Position numbers and translations under genes: made by a program. The notes below the pieces were generated by a model that saw nothing but the letters and a program-made list of their open reading frames with translations, was not told the origin of the DNA and searched no databases. Shown here one piece after another: positions 1 to 12,541 of a stretch of 64,000 nt of DNA. The stretch spans positions 1,240,001 through 1,304,000 of the forward strand of contig JAXRKN010000036.1 in the NCBI GenBank assembly GCA_038502055.1, given 5' to 3'. Source of the stretch: Tanytarsus gracilentus (lineage: Eukaryota > Arthropoda > Insecta > Diptera > Chironomidae). Positions within the stretch are counted from its first letter, which is position 1. Every line of letters begins with the position of its first letter.

Positions 1-1123
1 CTCATAAGTCAGTTCGCCATCCTTTACCACGTTGTCGAGTTCTTCTTGTACTTTTCGTTGAATTTTTAAATTTTTGCAAAGTTCAATTAAACAGAAATTC
101 ATGGTTGCACTCGAAGTTTCAAAACCTATAACATTATTTTGTATTAAAATAAAATAAAATAAATTTGTTCTCACCAGCAAAGAAGAACAAGAAAGATTGA
201 GCAACAATGTCGTTAAAAGTGATATTTTTAATCTTCAGCTGCTTTTCGACAGAACTTTCTTCATCATTTTTATCGACCGACACAAATCCTTGATTTTTTA
301 ACTGTATCAAAAGCTGCATAAAATCTTTCCTCTCATAATTTTTATTCTTTTCTCTAAAGTCAATCGTTTTTCCAACTAAATCGAAGAAAAATTCCTCAAC
401 AACTTCATCAGCAGATTTTGCGTTCAAGCGAGCAAAAATTCTTGGCATCGAAATCACTAAAAATCTCAAAAATGATTTCTTAAAATTTGTTTCAAAAATT
501 CTCAGTCCCATTTTTCGAAAAATATTTTCAGGTTCGTTGATGCAATCGTTGTCAACTCCAAATGCAACCGATGAAATTACGTTTGTTGTGTATCGTGCGA
601 AAAGATCCCGAAACTCAAATTCTCTTTTTCCATTCTCAAAGTTTTTCACCAAATAATCTTCGAGAACTTTTGAACACTCGTTTATTGTCGGATACATCGC
701 TTTTAATTTCCCGGAAGTGAACGTAGGCGAGAGTTTGACTCTTAAGTCACGCCATCGTTGACCGGTGAGAGAAAACAAATGAGCCGAAAGTGGATTTTTC
801 TCTTCATTCACGGGATTGCTTCTGTCATGAAAATAATTAAAGTCTCTTATGAGCACATCTTGAATTAGCTCAGGATCGTTGATGCATAAGACGGGGCGAT
901 GAAAAAAATATAAACCAATAACCTTGTTACTTTTGCATTTTTGATAAACGTCCAAGAAAAAATCTCCAAATCCTCTAAAACCAAGCAAATTCGCACCTAA
1001 ATTGCCGACTATGAATGATGGACTTTTTACAGGTATTCCAAGATTAGTCCAATAGCTCATAAAATGCTTATCCAGCAGATGCAGCGATAAGATTATGAAA
1101 CTCAAAATAAACCAAAATGCCAT
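1..1123 (-). CDS. Cytochrome P450, CYP6-like (CYP3 clan), 5' part; runs off left edge
   Basis: Microsomal haem-thiolate monooxygenase, probably acting on xenobiotics or lipophilic endogenous substrates. Exon 1 is 175..1123 and exon 2 is 1..125, continuing beyond the window; the 49-bp intron (126..174) is GT-AG and joins in phase as A-G-F-E-T-S, the I-helix oxygen-binding motif. The start is the ATG at 1121..1123 (MAFWFIL...), which gives a hydrophobic N-terminal anchor; an in-frame extension upstream reaches further but looks unlike a P450. CYP6-type blocks are visible: NPLSAHLFSL, WRDLRVKLSPTFTSGK and the WxxxR helix C. The K-helix ExxR and the haem-binding Cys loop lie outside the window, so intactness cannot be judged. 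The family assignment is knowledge of conserved blocks; the subfamily is uncertain. Confidence 0.93.
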
Positions 1124-2798
1124 TTTAAGTCTTCGCGCTGTGAAAGTGTTACAAATACTGAATGACAAAAAATAAAAACAAATTAATGAAGGTGTCGTTA
1201 TCATTTTTCGAGTGGTTGAAATTGATAAGGCAAAACGTAAAAATTTGAAGTCTGTCAGACTTTTTATTGTCATTCTTAGTCATCCAAAAAATTAAATCAA
1301 AAAGTGATAAGAAAATATTTGTCAACAAACACACGTGACTTAATTTGATTTGATTTTTTTGAACACATTTGAGTCCCGACTCACGCTTTCCAGACCTTGT
1401 TATTAACAAAAGCTCTGCGAAAAGCTCTTTTAAAAAAGCTTTTAACTTTATTCAGCACTTTTTCACTTTCTCAATCTTTTTGAGAGAGCTAAAGCTTGAT
1501 TTATGAATAAAAGAGAGCGAAAATGAGAATGAGAAAAAAAACGAGAGAGTTCAAACTCTCTCATATGATTTTATTTTTTCGGTGCATGCATGCCGTGGAA
1601 TCAAAATAAACAGCATGACTCATGTCGACCTTTAACACATCAAATAGAAACAGCGACAATCACGTTTGTTGAGGCGACAAATGATCGATTGAATAAATTC
1701 GAGAGAGAAATTCCAGAAGTGAATTTTTAATTTTCAATAAATCTTTTAACGGTCAATTACCGGCAAATTGAATAAAAAAATATAAGTTTAGACAGTGTTG
1801 AGTGGCTAACAATAATTAAAAGAAAATTTCCTTTTCTGCAAATAATTTTGGTAAATTATGTAACTTTAAGTGTTAAACAACAAAACTATAAAAATGAAGA
1901 GAGATTTTATGAAACGTGATAAGACAAACATGAAAGAGTCATGAACCATGATCAACATGATCCTCATGAATAATGCCGAGAGGTCAATTTGCTCAAATAT
2001 TTTCACTAATCTTGATTCAATGTGTTCATAAAAAAATACTTAATGACTTTTCACTTTCATTAAAATAATTATTTTGATGGTCGTAAATCAAACAATTTTC
2101 TTTGTTCATCTTAAACATTTTAATTGCAAGTAATCTCGTTCGTTTATGGCCATGTGCAAGAAGAGGAAAAAATAAATTTGTCGATTAACTTCAGCAGCAT
2201 CACGTGTTCAACACTTTTCACTCGGTAAATTTTGAATAAAAAAAATAAAAAGATTTTCACGCAATCATTCCATAGTGAAAAGTTAATAATTTATGGAGAT
2301 TGACATTAGTGCTTTTCAACAGCAGGATGTTGCGTCAAACAGTCAAAGAGTTGAGAAAAGAACTTGAAAAAATTGCAAATTTTAAATCATCCTTTCTTAT
2401 TTATTCTTGATGACTTTTATATTCCACGAAACATTTCACTGATGCATCAGTACAATGGAAATTAGCGAAAGTTTTGTGTGGTTTTTATATGATCACTTAA
2501 TCATATCACGAAGGTGATTAGAGGAATAAATTATGAAGGCAAGTGCGTGAGATTACGCACTTAAAGTGTAAATATTTTTTTGTAACATTACGAGATCAAC
2601 TTTCGTTTGTTTTCTTAAAATTTTCGTTTATAAATTTTAAGCTTTTATTTTAATCTAAAAAATTTTAATTTCAAGTTTTAATCATTATCAAAGTTTTTAA
2701 CATCTCATTAATTAAAACTGCAACAAACGCTAATCTCTCACGATCTAATTTTAATTTTCCGCCAAAAAAATTCACATCTTCAATGAGATGATGACAAA

Positions 2799-3065
2799 AT
2801 GAGAGCTCACAACGGTTTTCCTCATTTCTCAATGTGGACAAACACTCTTCACGCTGTGGCTCAATTCATTTTGACCAGAGAGATTCTTTTGTTGCTGATA
2901 ATTAGTATTCAATTAACGCAACTTTGTGCCGTCCCCGAAACGAAATGTGCCGAAAGAAAAATCCCAACAGTTTCATTATCAATTCCTATAGTGGACTTAT
3001 TCCACCTTACACACGTCTTCTTTGTGTTTAAATTACTTTCATTTCTTTGGCTGTGCTCATTTTGA
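2799..3065 (+). CDS. Possible first coding exon with signal peptide (weak)
   Basis: An open frame of 88 codons whose early part has insect-like codon use. It holds a hydrophobic segment (residues about 24-44, LLLLIISIQLTQLCA) that resembles a signal peptide, followed by AVPETKCAERKIP. No convincing donor site or downstream partner exon on the plus strand was found, and the last third becomes hydrophobic and low in complexity, as if it runs into an intron or non-coding DNA. It is not similar to any family I recognise. It may be a real 5' exon of an unfound gene or chance. Confidence 0.22.
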   Translation: MRAHNGFPHFSMWTNTLHAVAQFILTREILLLLIISIQLTQLCAVPETKCAERKIPTVSLSIPIVDLFHLTHVFFVFKLLSFLWLCSF

Positions 3066-3586
3066 CTAGTTACATCGTTGTCGACCTTCCGTGCTTAACT
3101 TTACGCGCGCCAAAAATTGAATTTAAATTGTCATATTATTTAAATCATTTAAAAATGTGTCTAAAGATGTCTTGAGTGTATTTTTATGTTCTAATTTAGC
3201 AACAATGCGACGCGGCTAATTGCAAGCTGTTGTCGAGTCATAAATCGATCAAGATTTCCTAATGAAATGTTTTCACTCTGTCTCTTTTTCGGCAATTCGT
3301 AATTGAGATGTTTTTTCTATTGTTGTTGTTCAACTCATGGAGTGTGAGCTATAAAATACAGCTGTATGCTGTTCCTAGAGCATAAAAACTTGCTTAATTG
3401 GTTTTTAGGTCAGATGACTCTCTTTTATCTCTCTCATGATTTTTTTCACTTTTTATAAGTAGTAAAAAAGAAAATAGTAGGAATTGAATTATTGAATGAG
3501 AGAAGCAGTGAATGTGGAATTAATAAAACAAGAAATTGAATTTGAAATTGTATTTTGTATGATATATAAAAATTTCGCTACACTGA

Positions 3587-3930
3587 GAAAAAAATAAGAA
3601 ACAAAAAAGATTGAAAAAAGAGAAGAAAAAAAAAAAAAAATAAAAAAAAAAAAATTAAGAAGGAAGGTTATTTTGGTCAATATATACTCACCCTCTCATA
3701 AAAAGAATTTTTTATTATTTTTTGTAATAATGGAATAACGAGAACGAACACGGAGAAGGAAGAAAAGAAAGAAAAAAAAATAAGGTTTAATTTTTTTTAT
3801 GAAAGAAAAAGTTTTTTTTTAATTAAATTAAAATAAAAAAAAAAAATTTAAAATATTTTTAAAAAAAAAAATTAATATAAAAAAAAAAAAAAAAAGTCAA
3901 TAAATAAATTTTCGGATTAAAAAAAAAATG
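3587..3930. repeat. A-rich low-complexity tract
   Basis: Long runs of A interrupted by single T or G, especially 3628..3656 and 3830..3900. There is no unit structure and no flanking duplication. The 63-residue open frame on the opposite strand here is a poly-Phe artefact. Confidence 0.8.
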
Positions 3931-5227
3931 CACGCCAAAAATTTTATTTAAGAATTTTCCAATAATTTATTTTAAAAGTGTAAAGTTATTTTTACTAAAA
4001 GTATCAAAATTTCAACAAAAACCTTTTGCATACCAATAAAATAGTAAATCAAGATAATTTCACGCATTTAATGAAGCACTTTTTAATTGAGTCGCGCGTT
4101 ACATTGTAAGGAATATAATGAAAAGTGAGTCAATATTTCGTGCAATAATTTCCTCGCAATTATTTCTCTTTTTTTGCCAATGTAGACCGGCTGCTCATTT
4201 ATTGATTCGAATCGTGGCTTTCTCTGCGCGATAACCATAAACAGTTATTTCTTACTCTCTTTGTCGCAACATTCAAAAATCTCTTTCGTTTTTTGTTTAC
4301 TTACCAATTTCCAATTTCAGTTGTCTACAATTCTTTTGCGTCACCTTGGTCACGATGAATTATTTGAGTTTCGATAACTATTTCGATTCATGCTCATAAT
4401 TGATGATGTTGATCGAAAAAGAGTTTAACGACCTGCTACTTAAGATGCTGCGAACCATAAAGGTGTCGTGTTGACTATTCAATGAACTTTTTTAAGTATT
4501 TGAGAAACAATAAATTTCATCCTCATCACTTTTCTTTCCCTCCCGCGAGTTGGAATCTGAAAACAATGGTGTAATTAAGAGTCCGACAAAATATCGCAGA
4601 AAATATTTTTTGCAATTGGATGAGTTGGAATTTGTGAGGAAATTTAAAAATATTTTGAAAAATTTCATCACATAAAAATTTAAATTTTTCATTTTATAAA
4701 ATTTAAAATTCCGTTAAATTTTAAACCATAAAATTTTTTTCTAACCACAACAAATTTTTTTTGAACACTCCCAAAAAATATTTTGTTTCTCCATAAAATC
4801 GCAATTTCAGCTACAAATTCTTTTAATTACAAAAAAAATATCTCTAGAATTTTTCATGCAATTCTCTCATCATCAACTTTTTTATTTTCTCTCCTTTGTT
4901 CTTTCAACTCGATGAAGAAACTTTTTATTTTCTCACATAAACACAAAGATAGATTTCATTACCATAGAAATTGAGCAGCTGATTTAGTTTCATTAATCTT
5001 TTTTCGTTGCCTCAAACGCCACCGAGAGTGACTAAACGAAGGCAGGGCATGACGTGCCCACAACTCACTAAAATAAAATTATTTGTGAGCATGAAATTTC
5101 AAGGACACAAATCGATCAATTTAAAAGTCAAGAATGTGTGAATGCGGATCACGATTAAAAGTGAAAATGAAGCTGAGTTGCAAGCGCAGTCGATAACACT
5201 TAATGAGATCAATCGTTACATATTAAT

Positions 5228-6237
5228 TAGGGATCCTCACGGGGTCCCCGGGGACGGGGATCCCCGGGAATCCCCGTTGTCTTTCCCCGTCCCCGTCCCC
5301 GGATTTTTGACGGGGAATCCCCGGGGAAAAATTTAGTAGTAAACTTAAGTGAAAGACAAATTTTGAGGCTAAAAAATTTGAAAAAAATTAATTACAAAAT
5401 ATAAGTTTTCGATTTCTAAATAAAACATCATCAACATATTGATTAAAGCTCATAATAAAATCAAATAATTCAACAATTTATCACAAAAATTACTCAAGTA
5501 TAGCCTATTTTAATTTGCAGAATTAATTAATTCTAATTTTAAAAATTTATTTGATTTGATTTGATTTTATTGGCGATTGTCAGAAACCTTCTTTTAATCA
5601 TATCTTTAAGTCGTTATAGTTTTTTTAAAAATACTTTAATTACAGTTAAAGTTATGAAAATATTATGAACAAAAGAGAGTTTCAAAATAGATATGTGGTG
5701 ATGGATAAAAAAAATTAGAACAAGAAATTTCTTATTCAGCGCTTGATTTTCTCTAAATAATATTAAAAATAATTAACTTCACCTAAAGAATGCCTAAATT
5801 TTTTTATTTCAATTTTTTTTATTTATATAAAAAAAAAAACTTTGAAAATATAAATATAAAAATTAACGCATTCTTAAGATATATTACTTTAATATTATTT
5901 AGATAAAAATGAATGGAAAGTATTTTTAGATTTTTAACTTAATATTTATAGGGAAAATCAAGCCTGATAAAAAGTTACTCTCTTAATTTTTTTGTGCATT
6001 TAATTTTTTTGCCATTTTGCATTGTAGTTTTTGCATAAATGAATTATTATTTTGTGACATTATTGATTTGAAGTCTTAAAATGAAAAAAAAAATCATATT
6101 TAGTCTTTAACTTTAATTTTTTTTAAGATTTTTGGGTCAAAAATCGTTTTATGTTCGTCCCCGGGGATCCCCCGGGAAGAGCTCTTTCACCCCCGGGGTC
6201 CCCGAAATCTCATTCCCCGGGGAATCGAGGATCCCTA
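5228..6237. mobile_element. Non-autonomous hAT-like DNA transposon, complete ends
   Basis: The element begins TAGGGATCCTC at 5228 and ends with the exact reverse complement GAGGATCCCTA at 6237, an 11-bp terminal inverted repeat. It is flanked by a perfect 8-bp direct repeat, ATATTAAT, at 5220..5227 and 6238..6245. An 8-bp target duplication with TAGGG-type ends is the hallmark of the hAT superfamily. Both ends carry about 90-100 bp of GC-rich sequence built from CCCCGGGG and GGGGATCCCC palindromes, while the core (about 5340..6140) is very AT-rich. No transposase open frame is present, so it would need enzyme in trans. Assignment to hAT rests on the ends and duplication only. Confidence 0.85.
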
Positions 6238-6245
6238 ATATTAAT

Positions 6246-9200
6246 TTATGCAAATCGAGAGTATGTGAATGAGGTGAACGAGGTGTATTTTTCTGTTTCA
6301 CTTGTTGCTCCGCTTTAGCGATTGAAAGAAAAAGTTCAATGAGTTTTTATAGAAAGGACAGACCACCGCAAGAAAAATCTGAAAGTCCAATAAATTTCAA
6401 ACAGAAACTTTTTATCAATTGCGTGATCATCAGCGATCACAACACTCAGCATGATATTTTTTATCGATCATAATTTCCGCATAAAGAGCTCTTTTAAATC
6501 TTTCGCACATTCACATTCTATACCGACATCACGTCACGTCTAAATACCAATCTATCTTTCTCTCTCTTTTTTCAATTAATGCCGTTCTCGTGAGCGAACT
6601 GTGAATTCCGATAAACATTCGTGGAATAAAAGAAGAAATGAAGAAAAATTTAGGTAAACGTGCGAGATTAGAAAGTAAAATACATAAATAAATATTCGAT
6701 GAGTGTTTGAGACTCTGGACATGTGAGATGCGTTCTCGAAGTTTTTAGGTTTTGTTTGATTTGGTTAAAAATTTCCATTTTCGAGAAGAAGAATAAAATC
6801 ACATTATTAACGCGCTTTAATGGCATTTTAATTTTTAATGAACTTATGCTGCAGTTTGAATTTTTATTATCTTCAAAATAAATTTAACTTTTAAAAATGC
6901 GTTGGCAAGTGAAGCAACTTGGATTACAAGGACAGAAAATGCTTTATTTTTAACCTTTATAATAATTAAAAGTCTGCAATAAAAACTATTTAATTTCCTC
7001 GATCATCGATGTAGGTTGAACATTAAGACAAAAAAAGACCTGAAGGCAATTTTGCATTTCATAATTAAAAGCCTCTTTTATGCCGTTAAGAAAGAAAATT
7101 ATCTTCCAATTAATTCTAATCGTTCAGCAGTGAAATTTTAAGACGGCAGCAGTAGCGTGCCATAATGCAACTATAATTAATGCCGACGAGATAAACTTTC
7201 TGACTTGTGGAGCAACACTTGCCCTGAATGACCAAATTTTAATGAAGTTAGAAAATTAGTGAAGTTGGAAATTTTGACTAGTCAGTCAATCCTAAACTGT
7301 CGGTTCGAAAATTATTATGAAATTAAGGCAAATCACTTGGCTGCTGCTCTCGAAACTTGAATAATCGTCGATCGTTAGTGTGTCGAAATTGCTGCAAGGC
7401 GAACCTAAAAGCGACTATCAGATGCCGAATGATAATGAACGAGAAAATTAATATTCGAAAACGGTTCTTTAGTTTTTCTTTTAGGCGCGTTGCATTTAAT
7501 ATACTTGAGTGATTTCTAATCATGATGCAGCCCGCAACTGTAAAAATGCAGATTTTATCGTCAGCGGATGCACAATTGAAGCATGAAAGAAAATGTTTAT
7601 TTTATTTGCGGTTCATCAAAGTGATGCTACCGCTCATAAATCTCTTAAAAAGGTAAAGCCAAGAGTTATGGTAATGGTTTAATACCTTCCTCAAATTCTT
7701 CATTCTCTCACACTCAATTTGTCAATTAGTTTCGTTCCATTCTTGAAAAAAACATGTCATCAAAAAATTTGTCTCTCTTAAGTGCGAATGAACTAACTGG
7801 ACATTTAATTAAGTTGACTTCAATTTTTTAAAGTAATCCAGAGCTCTTCTAATTGGACCAACGTCATGGAAAATAATTGAGAAATATTTCCACGGTGACC
7901 TTCCGAGAGAATCGAGAACTCAGCACTTTCTCACATCTCTTTTGTGGTCAATTCAACGCTCTTGTAAACAACAATAAAGATCTTTTTTTGCCAGATACAC
8001 TTTAAAATTTATTTCTCATTTTTTTACTCTTTCATAACGGTTCATAATTAAATGATGCTTTAAATAAGTCTATAATATTCTTTTGTGCGATTGTTTTTGA
8101 TTCTGTTTCAGAATTTTGAGGTGCGAAAAAATAATTTTTAAGTGAAGTAATTTCACACAAATTCAAATATACAAATGGAGTAAGAATTAAATTGAAATCT
8201 AATAATTAATGCCTTAATTTTTAATTTTTTTATTTCTTAGAATCATATGACATAATTTTTTATTCATCTTAATTATGAGAATTAAAAGTCAAACTAAGAA
8301 AATTTTAATTAATTTCAAAAAAATTATTCAACAATTGAGTTTCTCAGCAGCATGTTTTGAGTAAAGAAGTACTTAAAACTTACCAAATCTCACGTGCCTT
8401 AATTTACTCAGTAATCCCACTTACCGTTCTATTCGCCTCAACTTAAGAGCACTAACAAGATGTTTTTGTTCTTTCCTCATTTTTTTACAATGCCGTTCTC
8501 TATTAAAGAACCTCCGAAAAAAGAAATGATTAAAAAGTACTTCCATCTCTATAAAAAAAATTCTTTTGATGGATCATTAAGAATAATTTCTAACTCCATG
8601 ACGTCGATGATGAAGAGTTAATGTGCAAAAAATAAGATTTCTCAAATTATGCCGCTGCCGAAATTAAATTTCGTGCTTGAAGCAAAATGTTAATGTGACA
8701 CAAAAAAATTCTAGTTACAACTTAGTTAAAAGTCGGTCAGACAGCCGCTCACCTCATCCTCTAAAGTGGAATGACCTGGAAGTGATATTTTCATCTTAAA
8801 ATTGTTACAAATTGATTTTCTCCGGGCGAAAATAAGAAAAAGTTCAATAAATTTTAGATTTTATTGCTGTGCGCTGTTGGGTTGAAAACCATAGCTGTAT
8901 AACAATATGCAACCGATTGAAGTAATTTTCGAGGGGTGTGAAACTTAGGTTAATAAATTTTTTGTTGCAGTTATACTCCAAAATTTTATAGCAGTAAAAT
9001 TTTTTCAGCACTAATTTATCCAACCTAAGTTGAACACACCTCGCAAAGCATAATAAAAGTGAATCTAACATGACTCACACGCTACATTTGCGATGCTTTC
9101 AATGTCGAATAATTAATTTCCACAACCAACGCATGTTTAGATGAGCATCCAGAGAGCTCTCCATAAAGTTTTCTTTATTCTTCCAAAAAGCACGCCTTAG

Positions 9201-11618
9201 AGATCACGTTACAGCTTTTAATTTTAGTTTCTTAACCTTCCGCACCAAATCAGTCACTCAAGAATTACGCTGCATTGTATCCAGCCTCATAATTGATTTT
9301 AAACCATGACTTGAGCTTTTCTGTGTGTGAAATTAATAAATGAACAAATGACCCGCTAAAGTGTGAAACGCCTAATTTTTTTGCGCCAAATTCTCATACA
9401 CAAATTTTCGTACAATTTATCTGCACACCCATTGTCTACTGGCGAAGTGTAGTGAGATCATTTTGGGAATGGGCACGAAACAGATACGTCATGTAAAAAT
9501 CGTTATGTGCATTTCGTTGATTAATCTAAATAAAAAGCAATTAAAGTCTCTTTGTTGACTGTTTTAAAGTTGCCTCCTCGATATGTGTCGAATCGAGTTT
9601 TCGTCGCATAACAAAAATCTCAACCGACTTTCGGAGAGAGACACGGAAAATTGTTTTTTGCCGCTCCCAATCTTTTGTCGATTACCAAGTCAATGCTAAA
9701 ATAGCAATTTTTTATATAAACGACGATTAAGAAAAACTTTTTTCGCTTAAATATTTTAATGATTTTAATCTGCAATGCTTTCATTGCAACTTGCTCTTTC
9801 AACTAATTTATTGTGGAGTAAAGTATAAAACAATTTTATGTCTTGTATTAAAATAGCTTTCGATGTTGTAATTGAGGGATAAATGAATTTAAAATATTGA
9901 AATAGTGGAGAGTGAAAATTTATGTTTTTGTTGCTATAAATCCAAACCCGAGAAGGTCTTCAGTAATTTTATTTTTTTAAACTCTAGCATAAAATTCTTA
10001 AAATTTATTTAATTCCAAAACAGCCTTTAAAATGTTTAAATTTCATAAAAAACTAATTTTTGAACAAAATGTAATGTAAATCACTTTCAACCTTTTTACT
10101 CATCACAAAAGTCAGAAGTCATGTGGGAGCTCAAAAGGTTTTTCAGATTTGTTTAAGTAATGCCCTCTTAAAAGAAGTAAAAACACTCAGTGAGTGTCAC
10201 TCACGTCTTTGATCTCACACAAATTTCTTTTCATCCAAATTTAAATTGTTTAAAAGTCTTCAGAAAGTGTTACAATCACCGCTCATTCACTTCTTATGAT
10301 TTATTTAAGAGAAAATATTTTTAACTATTAAAGCTTTTGTTGAAATGTTGATAAATTGTAAGTGAAGTTGAAAATAAGCTATAAGAAGTTTATTGTTTAT
10401 GTTTTCGGGATTGGTTGTTGCTTCCGTATTCATGCTTTGTGATTCAATGTTCGGAAAAATTAAAAAATTAAGAAAAAAATATTTTTGGATATTTTAAACT
10501 TTTTATGATTTAGTTCGTGATCTAATGATTGATTTTTTTGAGTTCAAAAATCGGATTTTACAATCAAATTTACTAGTGTAGTAAACCCTTGTAAAATCTT
10601 TATATAATTCGGGTCCATAAAAATACGCAAAATTTATAAAATTGCATTAAAGTCCCAATTTTCAAACAATTCTCTTAATAGCAATTAATTTTATTTGCTA
10701 AACAATCCAGATAAAATCAGTAATTCGATGCCAACTTCAGAAGCTTGTACACAAAAACAAACAATTTTAATTGATTGTAATAGCAGTTGCTCTCCTCTAT
10801 CATATCCATGTCTTGTTCATGTTTTTCCAATCCCCCTTTTTCTCCGCTCTTAATTAATATGATTTACATTTTCAATTCGATCGTGTTTTTAGTCTTCAAA
10901 GCTTTTTTTTGTGTTTTATTTATACCTTGACGCTGAACATGCGATTGTTAATGGGAAAATGCGGGTATTAGTGAAAAAAGTTGAAAATTCCCACAAAAAC
11001 GAATAATGTTAATTCATTCATAGAGGCATGCATTAACTCTAGACAATAATCCAAATTCCACGATTCCTCGATGAATGAAATCGATCATTTTTTTAACTAC
11101 GCGCAACGGGGATGAGTGAAATTTTTAACAATAATGTAACAACATTCACGCTTTAATTATCGTGCTGGTAATTAATCTTATTTTATTAATGATGGATTTT
11201 GATTGACGATCACTGATTTAGAGACCATCACTTTTTCTTAAAAATACAAAACTGATTTTTTAAATTCAATTCTTAAAAATTTTAAGGAGTTGAAAAACGA
11301 ATCAGATTAAAATTTTAAATGAAGAAGATAAATCTTTTATAAAAATTCGCGTTGCACGTGTAAAAAAGTTAACAGAACTCATCGTGTTATTTTTGCTGAT
11401 TTTACTCTGAAATTTAAAACCACAAACGATTCTAATATCTAATCTATATTTATAAATAATGCAACGTGAGATAATTATTTTTTATAGCATTAAAAAATGT
11501 AAAATATCATTAAAATTAATTTCAAAAAAATTTTACTATAAAAATGCGATTTTTTTACTGGAGAGATTCATTCGAATTATTAAAGCTAAAAATTTTAAAC
11601 AACTTGGACTGAAGAGCA
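6246..11618. other. Intergenic, AT-rich; nothing recognised
   Basis: About 5.4 kb between the hAT-like element and the DUF1091 gene. The short open frames on both strands lack domain similarity, splice partners and coding-like composition. I see no RNA gene or bounded repeat. Confidence 0.45.
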
Positions 11619-12350
11619 ATGGGAATTTTTTTGAAATATTTTCCTGCAATAGCAATAATTTTCTTGATAAAGGTGAGAAAATAAATAAAATTTATTTAAA
11701 AATTTAAAATAAAAATTTTAAAAAGGCTTCGTTAGGATTTCTTGAGCTAAATTTACAAAATGCAGTAATTTTAAATGGAAATCAGAATGATCTTGTTGAA
11801 GTTCACTTAGCTCGTGTTAAAAGGACGAACAAGACTCATTATGCCATTTTTGGTGACTTTACTCTGAAAAAACCAATCGATAACACTTACAAGGTAAACT
11901 TTAGTTACTCAATTTAATATTTGTGATAACATAAAAATTTAATCAAAAAGATCGGATGTTATGTATATAAAAAGTCCGGAAACATGTACAAAATCTTGCC
12001 CTACAAATTAGAAGATCAATTTTGTGATTTACTGAAATCTGATGAACTTCTTTATCCTGCCATAAAAGCAGCGTCTAATTTTCCTGACTTTGGAACTTGC
12101 CCATGGCCAACAGGTTTGAAATTTTAACAAAAGACAACAAAGTATTAAAATAATTAATTTTTTAAAAGGTAATTACAAATTAGAAAACTATTACCCTGAT
12201 CTGGAAAAAGTTCCAAAAGTGATTTTGGATACGGGCGATTACATGATGGAAAGTAAAGTGTTTGATGCAAATGGTGAATTTATTAAAGGAATTCAAGTCT
12301 ATGCACAAGTAGTTTACGTTCCTCCCGGGCAAGGAATGAGCATTGGTTAA
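11619..12350 (+). CDS. DUF1091 family secreted protein (188 aa)
   Basis: Four exons: 11619..11672, 11726..11893, 11951..12113, 12169..12350 (54+168+163+182 = 567 nt, 188 codons plus TAA). The first exon encodes a signal peptide (MGIFLKYFPAIAIIFLIKAS). The mature part shows the DUF1091 pattern: paired Cys in GCYVYKK and QFCDLL, YKILPYK, then FPDFGTCPWPTGNYKLENYYP, a GDYM block and the C-terminal PPGQGMSIG ending. The family is abundant in dipterans, is usually secreted, and has an ML/MD-2-like fold suggestion but no settled function. It runs convergently into the Corin-like gene, stops being 191 bp apart. A poly(A) signal AATAAA sits at 12429..12434, beyond the neighbour's own signal. The start was chosen because an upstream frame starting 11459 is out of phase with exon 2. 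Confidence 0.86.
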
Positions 12351-12387
12351 AAATCTTTTACGGATTACTTTTTATAACATTCAAAAT

Positions 12388-12393
12388 TTTATT
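12388..12393 (-). promoter_or_regulatory. Candidate poly(A) signal of the Corin-like gene
   Basis: AATAAA on the minus strand, about 150 nt after the Corin-like stop codon. It lies upstream of the DUF1091 poly(A) signal (12429..12434, plus strand), so the two mature transcripts would overlap antisense. Confidence 0.5.
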
Positions 12394-12541
12394 TTCATTT
12401 AAATGGCAAAAATATACAAAAAGATTAAAATAAATTACACAAATTTTTGCGACAGCTACAAAATAATTTCAACTTTTTCTCTCAAACAAAAACTCTCAAA
12501 AAAATTAATTTTATCACATTTTGAACTTAATTTTTTTTCCC

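Larger units (their letters stand above)
1124..5219. other. Intergenic, AT-rich; little recognisable
   Basis: This is the divergent upstream region of the P450. Apart from a weak candidate coding exon at 2799..3065 and an A-rich low-complexity tract at about 3587..3930, I see no gene, RNA or repeat with boundaries. Proximal P450 regulatory sequence should lie just above 1123 but no element is clear. Confidence 0.5.

Noticed and set aside
5142..5336. 64-codon open frame
   Set aside because: It crosses the left end of the hAT-like element; its Pro/Gly-rich part is the GC-rich terminal sequence.
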